From: Actinomycetota bacterium
GTDB taxonomy: Bacteria > Actinomycetota > Acidimicrobiia > Acidimicrobiales > JACCXE01
Direction of reading: 5' to 3'
Length of the DNA: 6,062 nt
Assembly: GCA_013697265.1 (NCBI GenBank)
Contig: JACCXE010000283.1
Span: 1 to 6,062, forward strand
The translations under genes were made by a program, and so were the position numbers. The notes beneath the pieces are model-generated. The model did no database searches and was not told the origin of the DNA. It saw nothing but the letters and a program-made list of their open reading frames with translations. Below, one piece after another: positions 1 to 6,062 of the stretch (the first letter of the stretch is position 1; each line of letters starts with the position of its first letter).

Positions 1-192
1 GAGGCGGCGCAGCGCCGGTTCGTGCTCCTCGGCCCACGTGGCCCGAAAGCGGTCGGCGGCCTGGCCGGTCCATTCAGTCGCCGCGATTTGATTGGCCAGC
101 GCGGCCCGCAGTTGCTCGAGCGCGGCGCGCTGTTGGGCCACCGCGGCCTCGAGCCGCGTCAAGGATGCGAGCTCCGCGCCGATAACCGCCAT
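1..192 (-). CDS. WXG100 (ESAT-6-like) family protein, N-terminal part; C-terminus beyond the left edge
   Basis: The minus strand is open for 64 codons from an ATG at 192-190 to the window edge. It begins MAVIGAELASL, continues as an Ala/Leu/Gln-rich amphipathic helix (about residues 5-38), then has W-T-G at residues 41-43 followed by QAADRFRATW and a second helix. This is the helix-WXG-helix hairpin of WXG100 proteins, which are small (about 100 residues), dimeric and usually exported by type VII secretion; the W sits where the family expects it. The last roughly 35 residues, including any YxxxD/E secretion signal, are outside the window. The frame is open back to 288, so GTG at 258 or 288 could start a longer form, but neither has a clear ribosome binding site and both would displace the WXG motif. 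The gene is divergent from the HTH gene at 260. Family call is fairly sure; the start is less so. Confidence 0.75.
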   Translation of the reverse strand, partial: MAVIGAELASLTRLEAAVAQQRAALEQLRAALANQIAATEWTGQAADRFRATWAEEHEPALRRL

Positions 193-212
193 GCCGGCAC
201 GGTAGGCAGCGT

Positions 213-226
213 GACCGGGCCCGGTC
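213..226. promoter_or_regulatory. Perfect 14-bp palindrome in the divergent spacer (candidate operator)
   Basis: GACCGGGCCCGGTC equals its own reverse complement. It lies between the divergent starts at 192 (minus) and 260 (plus), next to a second palindrome at 229-244. A regulator-binding site is plausible, but no family is recognised, and GC-rich DNA yields some palindromes by chance. If the minus-strand gene really starts at 258, this would be coding sequence. Confidence 0.35.
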
Positions 227-228
227 CA

Positions 229-244
229 TGGCGCGAACGCGCCA
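229..244. promoter_or_regulatory. Near-perfect 16-bp palindrome in the divergent spacer (candidate operator)
   Basis: Seven-base arms, TGGCGCG and CGCGCCA, flank a central AA. It starts two bases after the palindrome at 213-226 and ends 15 bases before the GTG at 260. It could be a second operator half or a separate site; no known motif is matched. Confidence 0.3.
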
Positions 245-259
245 GGCAGACTTGGCACC

Positions 260-628
260 GTGGAGGACAGGGTCGAGCTGGTGATCACCTATGCCGACGG
301 TCGGCGCGAGACCGTGGCGTTGCCTCCGGGCGCCGCCGTCGAGGTGCGCACGAGCGGAGCCGAGGCAGACGGCGCCGCGCTGTGGGCGACGCTGACCAAG
401 GCCGAATCGGGGGTGCTCACCGAGTTGGCCCACCGCCCCGACACCCGCTCGCGGCTGGCGCCGCGGCTCGGTATCACCACGTCGACGCTGGATAACCACT
501 TGTCCGGGATCAAACGGAAGCTGCTGGAACACCTCGAAACCGCTGGTCAGGGGCCACATGACGGGTATCTCTCCACCGAAATGGTGATCGGCTGGGCGAG
601 TCGACACATTCGAGATCAGAAAAGTTGA
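260..628 (+). CDS. Small protein with LuxR/response-regulator-like helix-turn-helix domain
   Basis: The 122-residue product starts at GTG 260, because in-frame stops at 203 and 212 exclude longer forms; GTG 281 is an alternative with a purine-rich GGAGGA upstream at 262-267. Residues 5-29 (VELVITYADGRRETVALPPG...) look beta-rich and match no family I can name. Residues 45-92 fit a LuxR-type HTH: LTKAESGVLTELA, then RLAPRLGITTSTLDNHLSGIKRKL, matching the usual pattern LTxxExxVLxxLA ... IAxxLxIxxxTVxxHxxxIxxKL. The tail (93-122) has no recognised motif. No receiver domain is present, so it is not a complete two-component regulator. It may bind the palindromes in the adjacent divergent spacer and control itself and the WXG100 gene; that is inference. 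Its stop codon (626-628) lies inside the -35 box of the dnaK promoter, so transcription may also read through into dnaK. Confidence 0.7.
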   Translation: MEDRVELVITYADGRRETVALPPGAAVEVRTSGAEADGAALWATLTKAESGVLTELAHRPDTRSRLAPRLGITTSTLDNHLSGIKRKLLEHLETAGQGPHDGYLSTEMVIGWASRHIRDQKS

Positions 629-644
629 CAAGCTAGCTATCAAG
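624..644. promoter_or_regulatory. HAIR-like operator for HspR
   Basis: The HspR-associated inverted repeat consensus is CTTGAGT-N7-ACTCAAG. Here the left half is GTTGACA (624-630, 4 of 7 matching with the TTGA core), the spacer is exactly 7, and the right half is TATCAAG (638-644, 5 of 7 with the TCAAG core). It overlaps the -35 box and the promoter spacer, so bound HspR would block RNA polymerase. An HspR gene closes this operon, which supports autoregulation. The site is degenerate, so moderate confidence. Confidence 0.65.
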
Positions 645-654
645 TTTGTATAGT
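625..654 (+). promoter_or_regulatory. dnaK operon promoter, housekeeping sigma type
   Basis: The -35 box TTGACA (625-630) is perfect and the -10 box TATAGT (649-654) is near perfect, with an 18-base spacer. Transcription should start near 661, giving a leader of about 60 bases before dnaK. The -35 box contains the stop codon of the upstream HTH gene, and a HAIR-like operator overlies it. No CIRCE element (the HrcA operator) is seen, so control appears to rest on HspR. Confidence 0.8.
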
Positions 655-658
655 GGTC

Positions 659-683
659 GGCCTGACGTAGGCCCAAACTGGGC
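659..683 (+). promoter_or_regulatory. Two overlapping hairpins at the start of the dnaK leader
   Basis: GGCCT (659-663) pairs with AGGCC (669-673) across a 5-base loop; GCCCA (671-675) pairs with TGGGC (679-683) across a 3-base loop. They share 671-673 and cannot form together. With a start near 661 the first would lack its first two bases, so the second is more likely to exist in the RNA. It may stabilise or tune the mRNA; function unknown. Confidence 0.3.
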
Positions 684-707
684 ATACAGAGATCTGAACC
701 AGCAAGC

Positions 708-713
708 GAGGAG
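708..713 (+). promoter_or_regulatory. Ribosome binding site of dnaK
   Basis: GAGGAG lies 6 bases before the ATG at 720 and fixes that start, which also matches the usual DnaK N-terminus (M-x-K-A-V-G-I-D-L-G). Confidence 0.75.
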
Positions 714-719
714 CAACAC

Positions 720-2544
<1,825 letters not shown>

Positions 2545-2552
<8 letters not shown>

Positions 2553-3099
2553 TCCGGACGACGCGTTCGATGACGTGAATCCCGACGAGATCGACGGCCA
2601 GGAACCGGTCGTCGATCTCGACGCGGAGTTGCAGGCGATCCTCGAGGAGCAGCCCGTCGACGTTGCGCCCGAAGAGGCCGATCCCCTGGTCGCGCTCACC
2701 GAAGAGCGCGACGCATACCTCGACTCGCTTCGCCGCGTGCAGGCCGACTTCGAGAACTACCGCAAACGCGTCCAGCGTGAGATGAGCGAAGCGCGAGACG
2801 CCGGTGCAGCCACCCTGGCCGGAAAGCTGATCGATGTTCTCGACACCGTCGACCTGGCCCTGGCGCACGATCCTTCCGACTCGGTGGCCCAAATTGCCAC
2901 TGCGCTCGTCGATGCCCTGGGCAAAGAAGGATTGGAACGCGTCGACGCGTTCGGCGCCGCCTTCGACCCCGAGCTTCACGACGCCGTGCTCCACGAGGAA
3001 GGCGACGGTGCCGCCGAGGTGATCGAGGTCTTGCGCAGCGGTTGGAAGTGGAACGGGCGCGTCTTGCGGCCCGCGATGGTCAAGGTGAAAGGCTCGTAG
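2545..3099 (+). CDS. grpE: Nucleotide exchange factor GrpE
   Basis: GrpE is a homodimeric cytoplasmic cofactor that opens the DnaK nucleotide domain to release ADP, and in many bacteria acts as a thermosensor. The 184-residue product starts at ATG 2545, inside the dnaK reading frame, an 8-base overlap with little Shine-Dalgarno sequence, so translation is probably coupled to dnaK. Residues 1-48 are acidic and likely disordered. A long helix (about 49-85) contains the typical DSLRRVQADFENYRKRVQRE. The C-terminal beta domain carries the family signatures FDPELHDAV (140-148) and SGWKWNGRVLRPAMVKV (165-181). The same frame stays open upstream to 2473, but those extra residues would overlap DnaK's tail and are not GrpE-like. 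Size and motifs are normal for the family. Confidence 0.98.
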
Positions 3100-3108
3100 G
3101 CAGATCGA

Positions 3109-4245
3109 TTGGCGCCCCGTCAAGACTGGTTAGAGAAGGACTTCTACAAAGTCCTCGGTGTGTCAGACACCGCGACGGACAAAGAGATCACGCGCGCCTA
3201 TCGCAAGCTGGCCAAAGAGAATCACCCCGACGCCAAGCCAGGTGACGCCGCAGCTGAAGCCCGATTCAAAGACATCTCTGCGGCCCACGATGTGTTGGGC
3301 GACGCCGACAAACGCAAGGAATACGACGAGATCCGCCGGCTCGGCCCGGTGGGCGGGATGTTCGGCGGCGGTGGCAGCGGCGGGTTCAACCCGGGCGGGT
3401 TCAACGGTAACTTCCGCGTCGACGACCTCGGCGACCTCCTCGGCAATCTGTTCAACCGCGGCGCCCGAGGTCGCGGCGGCGGTGCCAGCGCCGGACCGCA
3501 ACGCGGTGCCGATCTCGCCGCCGAGCTGCACCTGTCGTTCATCGACGCGGCGCAGGGCATCACCACACAGGTGCATGTCAACAGCGACGTGGCGTGTTCC
3601 GTGTGCAACGGCAGCGGCGCCGCCCCGGGCACCTCGCCCGTGATCTGTCCGACCTGTAGCGGGCGCGGCGTGGTGTCAGATAACCAGGGCATGTTCAGTT
3701 TCAGTCAGGCCTGCGCGGACTGTGGCGGCCACGGCATGAGAATCGAGACGCCGTGCAGCGACTGCCGCGGGTCCGGCGTCGAGCACCGTCCCCGGCAGGT
3801 GAAAGTGAAGATTCCCGCGGGAGTGACCGAAGGCCAGCGCATCCGGCTCAAGACCCGCGGCGCCGCCGGACGCAACGGGGGCCCCGCGGGCGACCTTTAC
3901 GTAACGGTGCGGGTCGGCTCACATCCGTTGTTCGGCCGTGCCGATCGGAACCTGACACTGACCGTGCCAGTCACATATTCGGAGGCAGTGTTGGGTACGA
4001 CGGTCAAGGTGCCGACGCTTGCCGAGCCTGTAACCGTGCGCATTCCGCCCGGCACCGCCAGCGGCGCTGTGCTGCGCGTACGCGGTCGCGGCGTGCCGGT
4101 CGAGAAGAACCCCGGTGACCTGCTCGTCACGGTTCAGGTGTCCGTGCCCCATGACTTATCCGTCGAAGCCACGGCCGCGGTGGAACAGCTAGCCGCTGCC
4201 GAGCCCGATGCGGGTGCCGATTTGCGGGCCCATTTGGGCGTTTAA
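3109..4245 (+). CDS. dnaJ: Chaperone DnaJ (Hsp40, type I)
   Basis: DnaJ delivers unfolded substrates to DnaK and triggers its ATPase. The 378-residue product has all type I domains: the J domain (about 10-75) with WLEKDFYKVLGV and the essential HPD at 39-41; a Gly/Phe-rich segment (about 79-130); a zinc-binding region with four CxxCxGxG repeats, CSVCNGSG (163-170), CPTCSGRG (180-187), CADCGGHG (202-209) and CSDCRGSG (216-223); then the two beta domains of the substrate-binding region. The start is TTG 3109, the only start-like codon between the grpE stop (3097-3099) and the J domain, and it has only a weak AGG upstream; it shares its frame with grpE, 9 bases after its stop. The N-terminal QDWLEKDFYKVLGV form resembles the DnaJ encoded in actinobacterial dnaK operons. 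Confidence 0.97.
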   Translation: MAPRQDWLEKDFYKVLGVSDTATDKEITRAYRKLAKENHPDAKPGDAAAEARFKDISAAHDVLGDADKRKEYDEIRRLGPVGGMFGGGGSGGFNPGGFNGNFRVDDLGDLLGNLFNRGARGRGGGASAGPQRGADLAAELHLSFIDAAQGITTQVHVNSDVACSVCNGSGAAPGTSPVICPTCSGRGVVSDNQGMFSFSQACADCGGHGMRIETPCSDCRGSGVEHRPRQVKVKIPAGVTEGQRIRLKTRGAAGRNGGPAGDLYVTVRVGSHPLFGRADRNLTLTVPVTYSEAVLGTTVKVPTLAEPVTVRIPPGTASGAVLRVRGRGVPVEKNPGDLLVTVQVSVPHDLSVEATAAVEQLAAAEPDAGADLRAHLGV

Positions 4246-4252
4246 GGGAGGG
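4246..4252 (+). promoter_or_regulatory. Strong ribosome binding site of hspR
   Basis: GGGAGGG directly follows the dnaJ stop codon and ends 6 bases before the ATG at 4259. It decides that start over the in-frame GTG or ATG codons around 4208, which lie inside dnaJ. It is the strongest Shine-Dalgarno sequence in the operon. Confidence 0.8.
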
Positions 4253-4258
4253 AATTAC

Positions 4259-4621
4259 ATGTTCGGAGAAACCGACGGCGACCGGTCCACGCGGGCTGTC
4301 TATGTCATTTCTGTTGCCGCCGAGTTGGCGGGTGTGCACCCGCAGACGTTGCGCATCTACGAACGCCGGGGCCTCGTAGGCCCGGCCCGAACCGGAGGCG
4401 GGTCGCGCCGCTACAGCGATCAAGACATCGCGCTGTTGCGTCGCATCCAGGAGCTCACATCCGACGGTCATAACCTCGAAGGCGTGCGACGGATCTTGCA
4501 GTTGGAGACCGAAAACCAGCTGCTGCGCGAGGAACTCGCCCGTCTCCAGCAGCAGTACCGGCGCGACTTGGTGCCGTTCAACCAGCCCGCGGCCCCCTGG
4601 CAACGAGGTACCGGCAAGTAG
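4259..4621 (+). CDS. hspR: Heat shock repressor HspR (MerR family)
   Basis: HspR represses the dnaK operon by binding HAIR sites, and in studied actinobacteria uses DnaK as a co-repressor, so unfolded proteins that occupy DnaK relieve repression. The 120-residue product starts at ATG 4259, after a strong GGGAGGG. Residues 15-60 form the MerR winged helix-turn-helix: YVISVAAELAGVHPQTLRIYERRGLVGP, then the wing TGGGSRRYSDQDIALLRRIQEL, with the HspR-typical 'VHPQTLR.YE..GL'. Residues 66-80 read SDGHNLEGVRRILQL, also HspR-like. Residues 80-102 form a Leu/Glu/Gln-rich dimerisation coiled coil, and a short polar tail follows. It is last in the operon, 13 bases after dnaJ, which makes a negative feedback loop with the HAIR-like site at 624-644. 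No clpB follows within the window. Confidence 0.96.
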   Translation: MFGETDGDRSTRAVYVISVAAELAGVHPQTLRIYERRGLVGPARTGGGSRRYSDQDIALLRRIQELTSDGHNLEGVRRILQLETENQLLREELARLQQQYRRDLVPFNQPAAPWQRGTGK

Positions 4622-4660
4622 TTCGCCGCCCTCAGGCCCCGGTGGCCGGACCGCTCCAAC

Positions 4661-4722
4661 TTCCTGCCGCGCAACCGTTGTCAACGTGCGCCTTTTAGCG
4701 ATATCGAAACGGTTACGCGGCA
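4661..4722 (-). repeat. Left terminal palindromic repeat of the DUF559 cassette
   Basis: This 62-base element reads outward on the minus strand. Its arms, 4722-4708 and 4679-4665, pair over 15 positions (14 Watson-Crick plus one G-U) around a 28-base loop. Its outer 20 bases, TTCCTGCCGCGCAACCGTTG (4661-4680), are the exact reverse complement of 5642-5661. The inner arm (4708-4722) matches the reverse complement of 5600-5614 at 14 of 15 positions. The inner arm ends at 4722, and the gene's stop codon begins at the next base. Confidence 0.85.
4669..4696 (+). terminator. Possible intrinsic terminator of the dnaK-hspR operon
   Basis: GCGCA (4669-4673) pairs with TGCGC (4687-4691), and CGTT (4676-4679) with AACG (4683-4686), around a GTC loop; AC at 4674-4675 is a bulge. 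TTTT follows at 4693-4696. It lies 47 bases after the hspR stop. The bulge and short U-tract make it modest. It lies inside the left cassette repeat and uses the same bases as the larger palindrome, so the two folds exclude each other. Confidence 0.45.
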
Positions 4723-5577
4723 TCAGTCCTGTCGCCGTGGCTGGCGGCGGGCGGTTGCGAGCAAACGGACGAGTCTCCGACCGGTTGACGCGGGGTTCCA
4801 GCGGACTTCGGTCCAGCTGAAACGACCGCACAGCCAGCCCGTGACAATCGCAACCTCCGTCTGGCGGTTGGCGTCGTAGACCGGCTGATCCTTGTGGTGC
4901 TCTCCGTCCAACTCCGTGAAGGCGCCTTCATCAGGCCAGGTGAGATCGACTCGGGCCACGAACTGGTCGTGCTCGTTTCGGATCACATGTTGGCGCGTCG
5001 GCTCCGGCACACCCGGCGTTCGTCGAGCGAGTTGCACAGTCAACGTCTCGAGCAGGCTTTCGGTTGGCGGCGCGTTTGGGGGCCGCAGCGACAGCATCTT
5101 GCGCATTAACGGTGCTCCTGCGGTGCGGCTGGCGGAAAGCACCGGCAAGAGCGATAACTCCTCGTCGATCTTGAACAAACCCTTGTGCAGCGCCGACTCG
5201 TTTGCCTGCTCCCAGACGAGCGGGTCCACGAGCGCTGCCAGGTCAATCATGGTTTGCAGCCCGTTGGTGCACCAAATGCCGTCGATGAGCACCGGCTCGG
5301 GCGAAACCGGCGCCGTGCGCCGACGCGGAATGCCCGACTCTGGAATCGCGATCCCGTCTAGGCCGTGCATTTTCGCCGCGACGAGGCCGCCCACCGGCCG
5401 TTCGCTGGCGAGGCCGTGGGCGAGGGCGAGTTCAAACGGCGTCGGTGGTTGCGCCCCCTCGCCGTAAACGCTTCGGATGAGGCGTGTCCACCAACCTTTT
5501 TTCTCGCCCCACCGCAACTCCATCTCGGTCCGGCCTGTCGCCAGGAACTGCTGGGTGGTGAACAGTTTGCGATGCAT
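4723..5577 (-). CDS. AbiEi-like winged-helix and DUF559 (VSR-like nuclease fold) domain protein
   Basis: The 284-residue product starts at ATG 5577; no better in-frame start is seen and the ribosome site is weak. The N-terminal part (about 1-75: MHRKLFTTQQFLATG ... RLIRSVYGEGAQPPTP ... GLVAAKMHGLDG) follows the pattern of AbiEi-type winged-helix proteins common in actinobacteria. The C-terminal part (about 170-270) is DUF559-like: ESLLE (173-177), ARVDLTWP (208-215), TELDGEHHKD (221-230), R238 and a final GRFSWTEV (251-258). D211, E222 and D224 fit the D...ExD core of a PD-(D/E)XK nuclease, as in VSR-type enzymes, so catalysis is plausible but unproven. No AbiEii-type toxin partner lies beside it, so it is unlikely to be a simple antitoxin. 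It is enclosed by inverted palindromic repeats, which suggests it may act on or travel with them. The biological role of such solo proteins is unknown to me. Confidence 0.8.
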   Translation of the reverse strand: MHRKLFTTQQFLATGRTEMELRWGEKKGWWTRLIRSVYGEGAQPPTPFELALAHGLASERPVGGLVAAKMHGLDGIAIPESGIPRRRTAPVSPEPVLIDGIWCTNGLQTMIDLAALVDPLVWEQANESALHKGLFKIDEELSLLPVLSASRTAGAPLMRKMLSLRPPNAPPTESLLETLTVQLARRTPGVPEPTRQHVIRNEHDQFVARVDLTWPDEGAFTELDGEHHKDQPVYDANRQTEVAIVTGWLCGRFSWTEVRWNPASTGRRLVRLLATARRQPRRQD

Positions 5578-5599
5578 CAGGCGACCCCACGGGAACTCG

Positions 5600-5661
5600 T
5601 GCCGCGTAGCCGTTGTGGATGATCCGAGACAAGGCGGACCGCAACGGTTGCGCGGCAGGAA
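5600..5661 (+). repeat. Right terminal palindromic repeat of the DUF559 cassette
   Basis: Read outward on the plus strand, arm 5600-5614 pairs with 5643-5657 over 15 positions (two as G-U or U-G wobbles) around a 28-base loop, the same geometry as the left end. Bases 5642-5661, CAACGGTTGCGCGGCAGGAA, are the exact reverse complement of 4661-4680. The loops differ but share an 11-base stretch with 9 matches (ACAAGGCGGAC at 5629-5639; AAAAGGCGCAC at 4696-4686 on the minus strand), which supports common origin. The DUF559 gene's leader must pass through or start within it. Confidence 0.85.
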
Positions 5662-5676
5662 TGAGGGGAGGAGTGG

Positions 5677-5698
5677 GTGACGCGGGCTAACGCGTCGC
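5677..5698. promoter_or_regulatory. Short dyad upstream of the kinase gene (candidate operator or hairpin)
   Basis: GACGCG (5679-5684) and CGCGTC (5691-5696) are perfect inverted arms around GGCTAA, extended by a wobble and a G-C pair. It lies in the 169-base spacer between the divergent DUF559 and kinase genes. No clear -35/-10 pair could be identified in the spacer. Low-confidence site. Confidence 0.25.
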
Positions 5699-5746
5699 AG
5701 CGCAACGGAAACTTATGGGGACGGTGTGGCAGGGGTATGAGTCGGC

Positions 5747-6062
5747 GTGGCAATCGCGTCCGATGACGGCCTGCTGGATAATCGATATGAAGTAGGTCCG
5801 TTATTGGGCCGAGGCGGCATGGGCGAGGTGCGAAAGGCCCACGACCGGCGGCTTTCGCGCGACGTTGCCGTCAAGTTCTTGCGCCCCGATCTGGCCGCCC
5901 ACCCCCAAGTACGCGAGCGGTTCGCGAATGAAGCTCGCAACGCGGCGCGGCTCACCCATCCCAATGTGGTGTTGGTGTTCGACTCGGGCGAAGCAAAGGG
6001 CATCCCCTACCTCGTGATGGAGTGCCTGCCTGGGCGCTCGCTGCACGACGAGATGCAGCAGG
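5747..6062 (+). CDS. Hanks-type Ser/Thr protein kinase (PknB-like), N-terminal part; continues beyond the right edge
   Basis: 105 codons are visible. The start is GTG 5747: an in-frame stop at 5738-5740 excludes earlier starts, the next ATG (5819) lies inside the glycine loop, and AGGGG (5731-5735) is an acceptable ribosome site. The sequence reads LLDNRYEVGPLLGRGGMGEVRKAHD, with the ATP-binding glycine loop GRGGMGEV at 21-28, the ATP-anchoring lysine in VAVKFL (K43), the alpha-C glutamate in RFANEARNAARLTHPNVV (E62), and the hinge region YLVMECLPG (88-96) followed by SLHDEM. This matches the N-lobe of bacterial PknA/PknB-type kinases, which phosphorylate Ser/Thr on cytoplasmic targets and often have a C-terminal membrane anchor. 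The catalytic loop and any sensor domain are outside the window, so which Pkn it is cannot be told. Confidence 0.93.
   Translation, partial: MAIASDDGLLDNRYEVGPLLGRGGMGEVRKAHDRRLSRDVAVKFLRPDLAAHPQVRERFANEARNAARLTHPNVVLVFDSGEAKGIPYLVMECLPGRSLHDEMQQ

Larger units (their letters stand above)
4661..5661 (-). mobile_element. Candidate 1001-bp inverted-repeat cassette carrying one AbiEi/DUF559 gene
   Basis: The segment is defined by a perfect 20-bp terminal inverted repeat (4661-4680 and 5642-5661) that continues inward as two homologous 62-base palindromes. Between them lies only the minus-strand DUF559 gene, with 0 bases between its stop and the left repeat and 22 between its start and the right repeat. 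It sits between the end of the chaperone operon and the kinase gene. Flanking bases (CCAAC on the left, TGAGG on the right) show no target duplication. Layout resembles RAYT genes between inverted REP sequences, or the hairpin ends of IS200/IS605 elements, but no transposase is present. Mobility is inference; the alternative is a gene that happens to lie between two copies of a dispersed intergenic palindrome. Confidence 0.5.

Noticed and set aside
193..288. Longer WXG100 protein starting at GTG 258 or GTG 288
   Set aside because: The frame is open, but no ribosome site is seen and the WXG motif would move from residue 41 to 63 or beyond, atypical for the family. Kept only as an alternative.
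655..719. CIRCE (HrcA) operator in the dnaK leader
   Set aside because: No TTAGCACTC-N9-GAGTGCTAA-like sequence is present; the inverted repeats here are short and GC-rich.
4127..4831. A 234-codon minus-strand frame over the end of dnaJ, hspR and the cassette edge
   Set aside because: It is antisense to confidently assigned genes and crosses the repeat; the product matches nothing I recognise.
4723..5577. Reading the cassette gene as the antitoxin of an AbiE toxin-antitoxin pair
   Set aside because: No AbiEii-like nucleotidyltransferase gene is adjacent on either side, and the C-terminal half is DUF559-like.
4656..5666. Target site duplication around the cassette
   Set aside because: The bases outside the repeats (CCAAC on the left, TGAGG on the right) do not match, so none can be claimed.
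5737..5766. Nine-codon upstream ORF (ATG 5737) overlapping the kinase start
   Set aside because: The AGGGG lies only one base from this ATG, too close for initiation, and fits GTG 5747 better; no sign of an attenuator.

Overview
The window is GC-rich bacterial DNA, most likely from an actinobacterium (Actinomycetota). The evidence is the gene order dnaK-grpE-dnaJ-hspR on one strand, an HspR-type (MerR family) repressor with a HAIR-like operator at the dnaK promoter, a WXG100 protein and a PknB-like kinase. The lineage below phylum cannot be fixed from the sequence; an acidimicrobial-type actinobacterium is only a guess.

Layout. The left edge (1-192, minus strand) carries the N-terminal 64 codons of a WXG100 (ESAT-6-like) protein that runs off the window. 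A 67-base divergent spacer with two palindromes separates it from a small LuxR-like helix-turn-helix protein (260-628, plus strand). The stop codon of that gene lies inside the -35 box of a strong sigma-70-type promoter (625-654), which drives dnaK (720-2552), grpE (2545-3099, overlapping dnaK by 8 bases), dnaJ (3109-4245, TTG start) and hspR (4259-4621). DnaK, DnaJ and GrpE form one ATP-driven chaperone cycle. HspR, encoded last, should shut the operon off through the HAIR-like site that overlaps the -35 box and spacer.

Downstream of hspR is the most unusual part of the window. A 1001-base segment (4661-5661) carries one minus-strand gene for an AbiEi-like winged-helix plus DUF559 (VSR-like nuclease fold) protein. 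The segment is bounded by a perfect 20-bp inverted repeat. Each end is a 62-base imperfect palindrome (15-base arms, 28-base loop) facing outward. The gene's stop codon directly abuts the left palindrome and its start lies 22 bases from the right one, so the segment holds only the gene and its repeats. This resembles a small self-contained mobile element, comparable in layout to RAYT transposase genes between inverted REP sequences but with a nuclease-fold gene in place of the transposase. That is inference and can be tested by comparative searches.

The right edge (5747-6062, plus strand) begins a Hanks-type Ser/Thr protein kinase, cut off after 105 codons.
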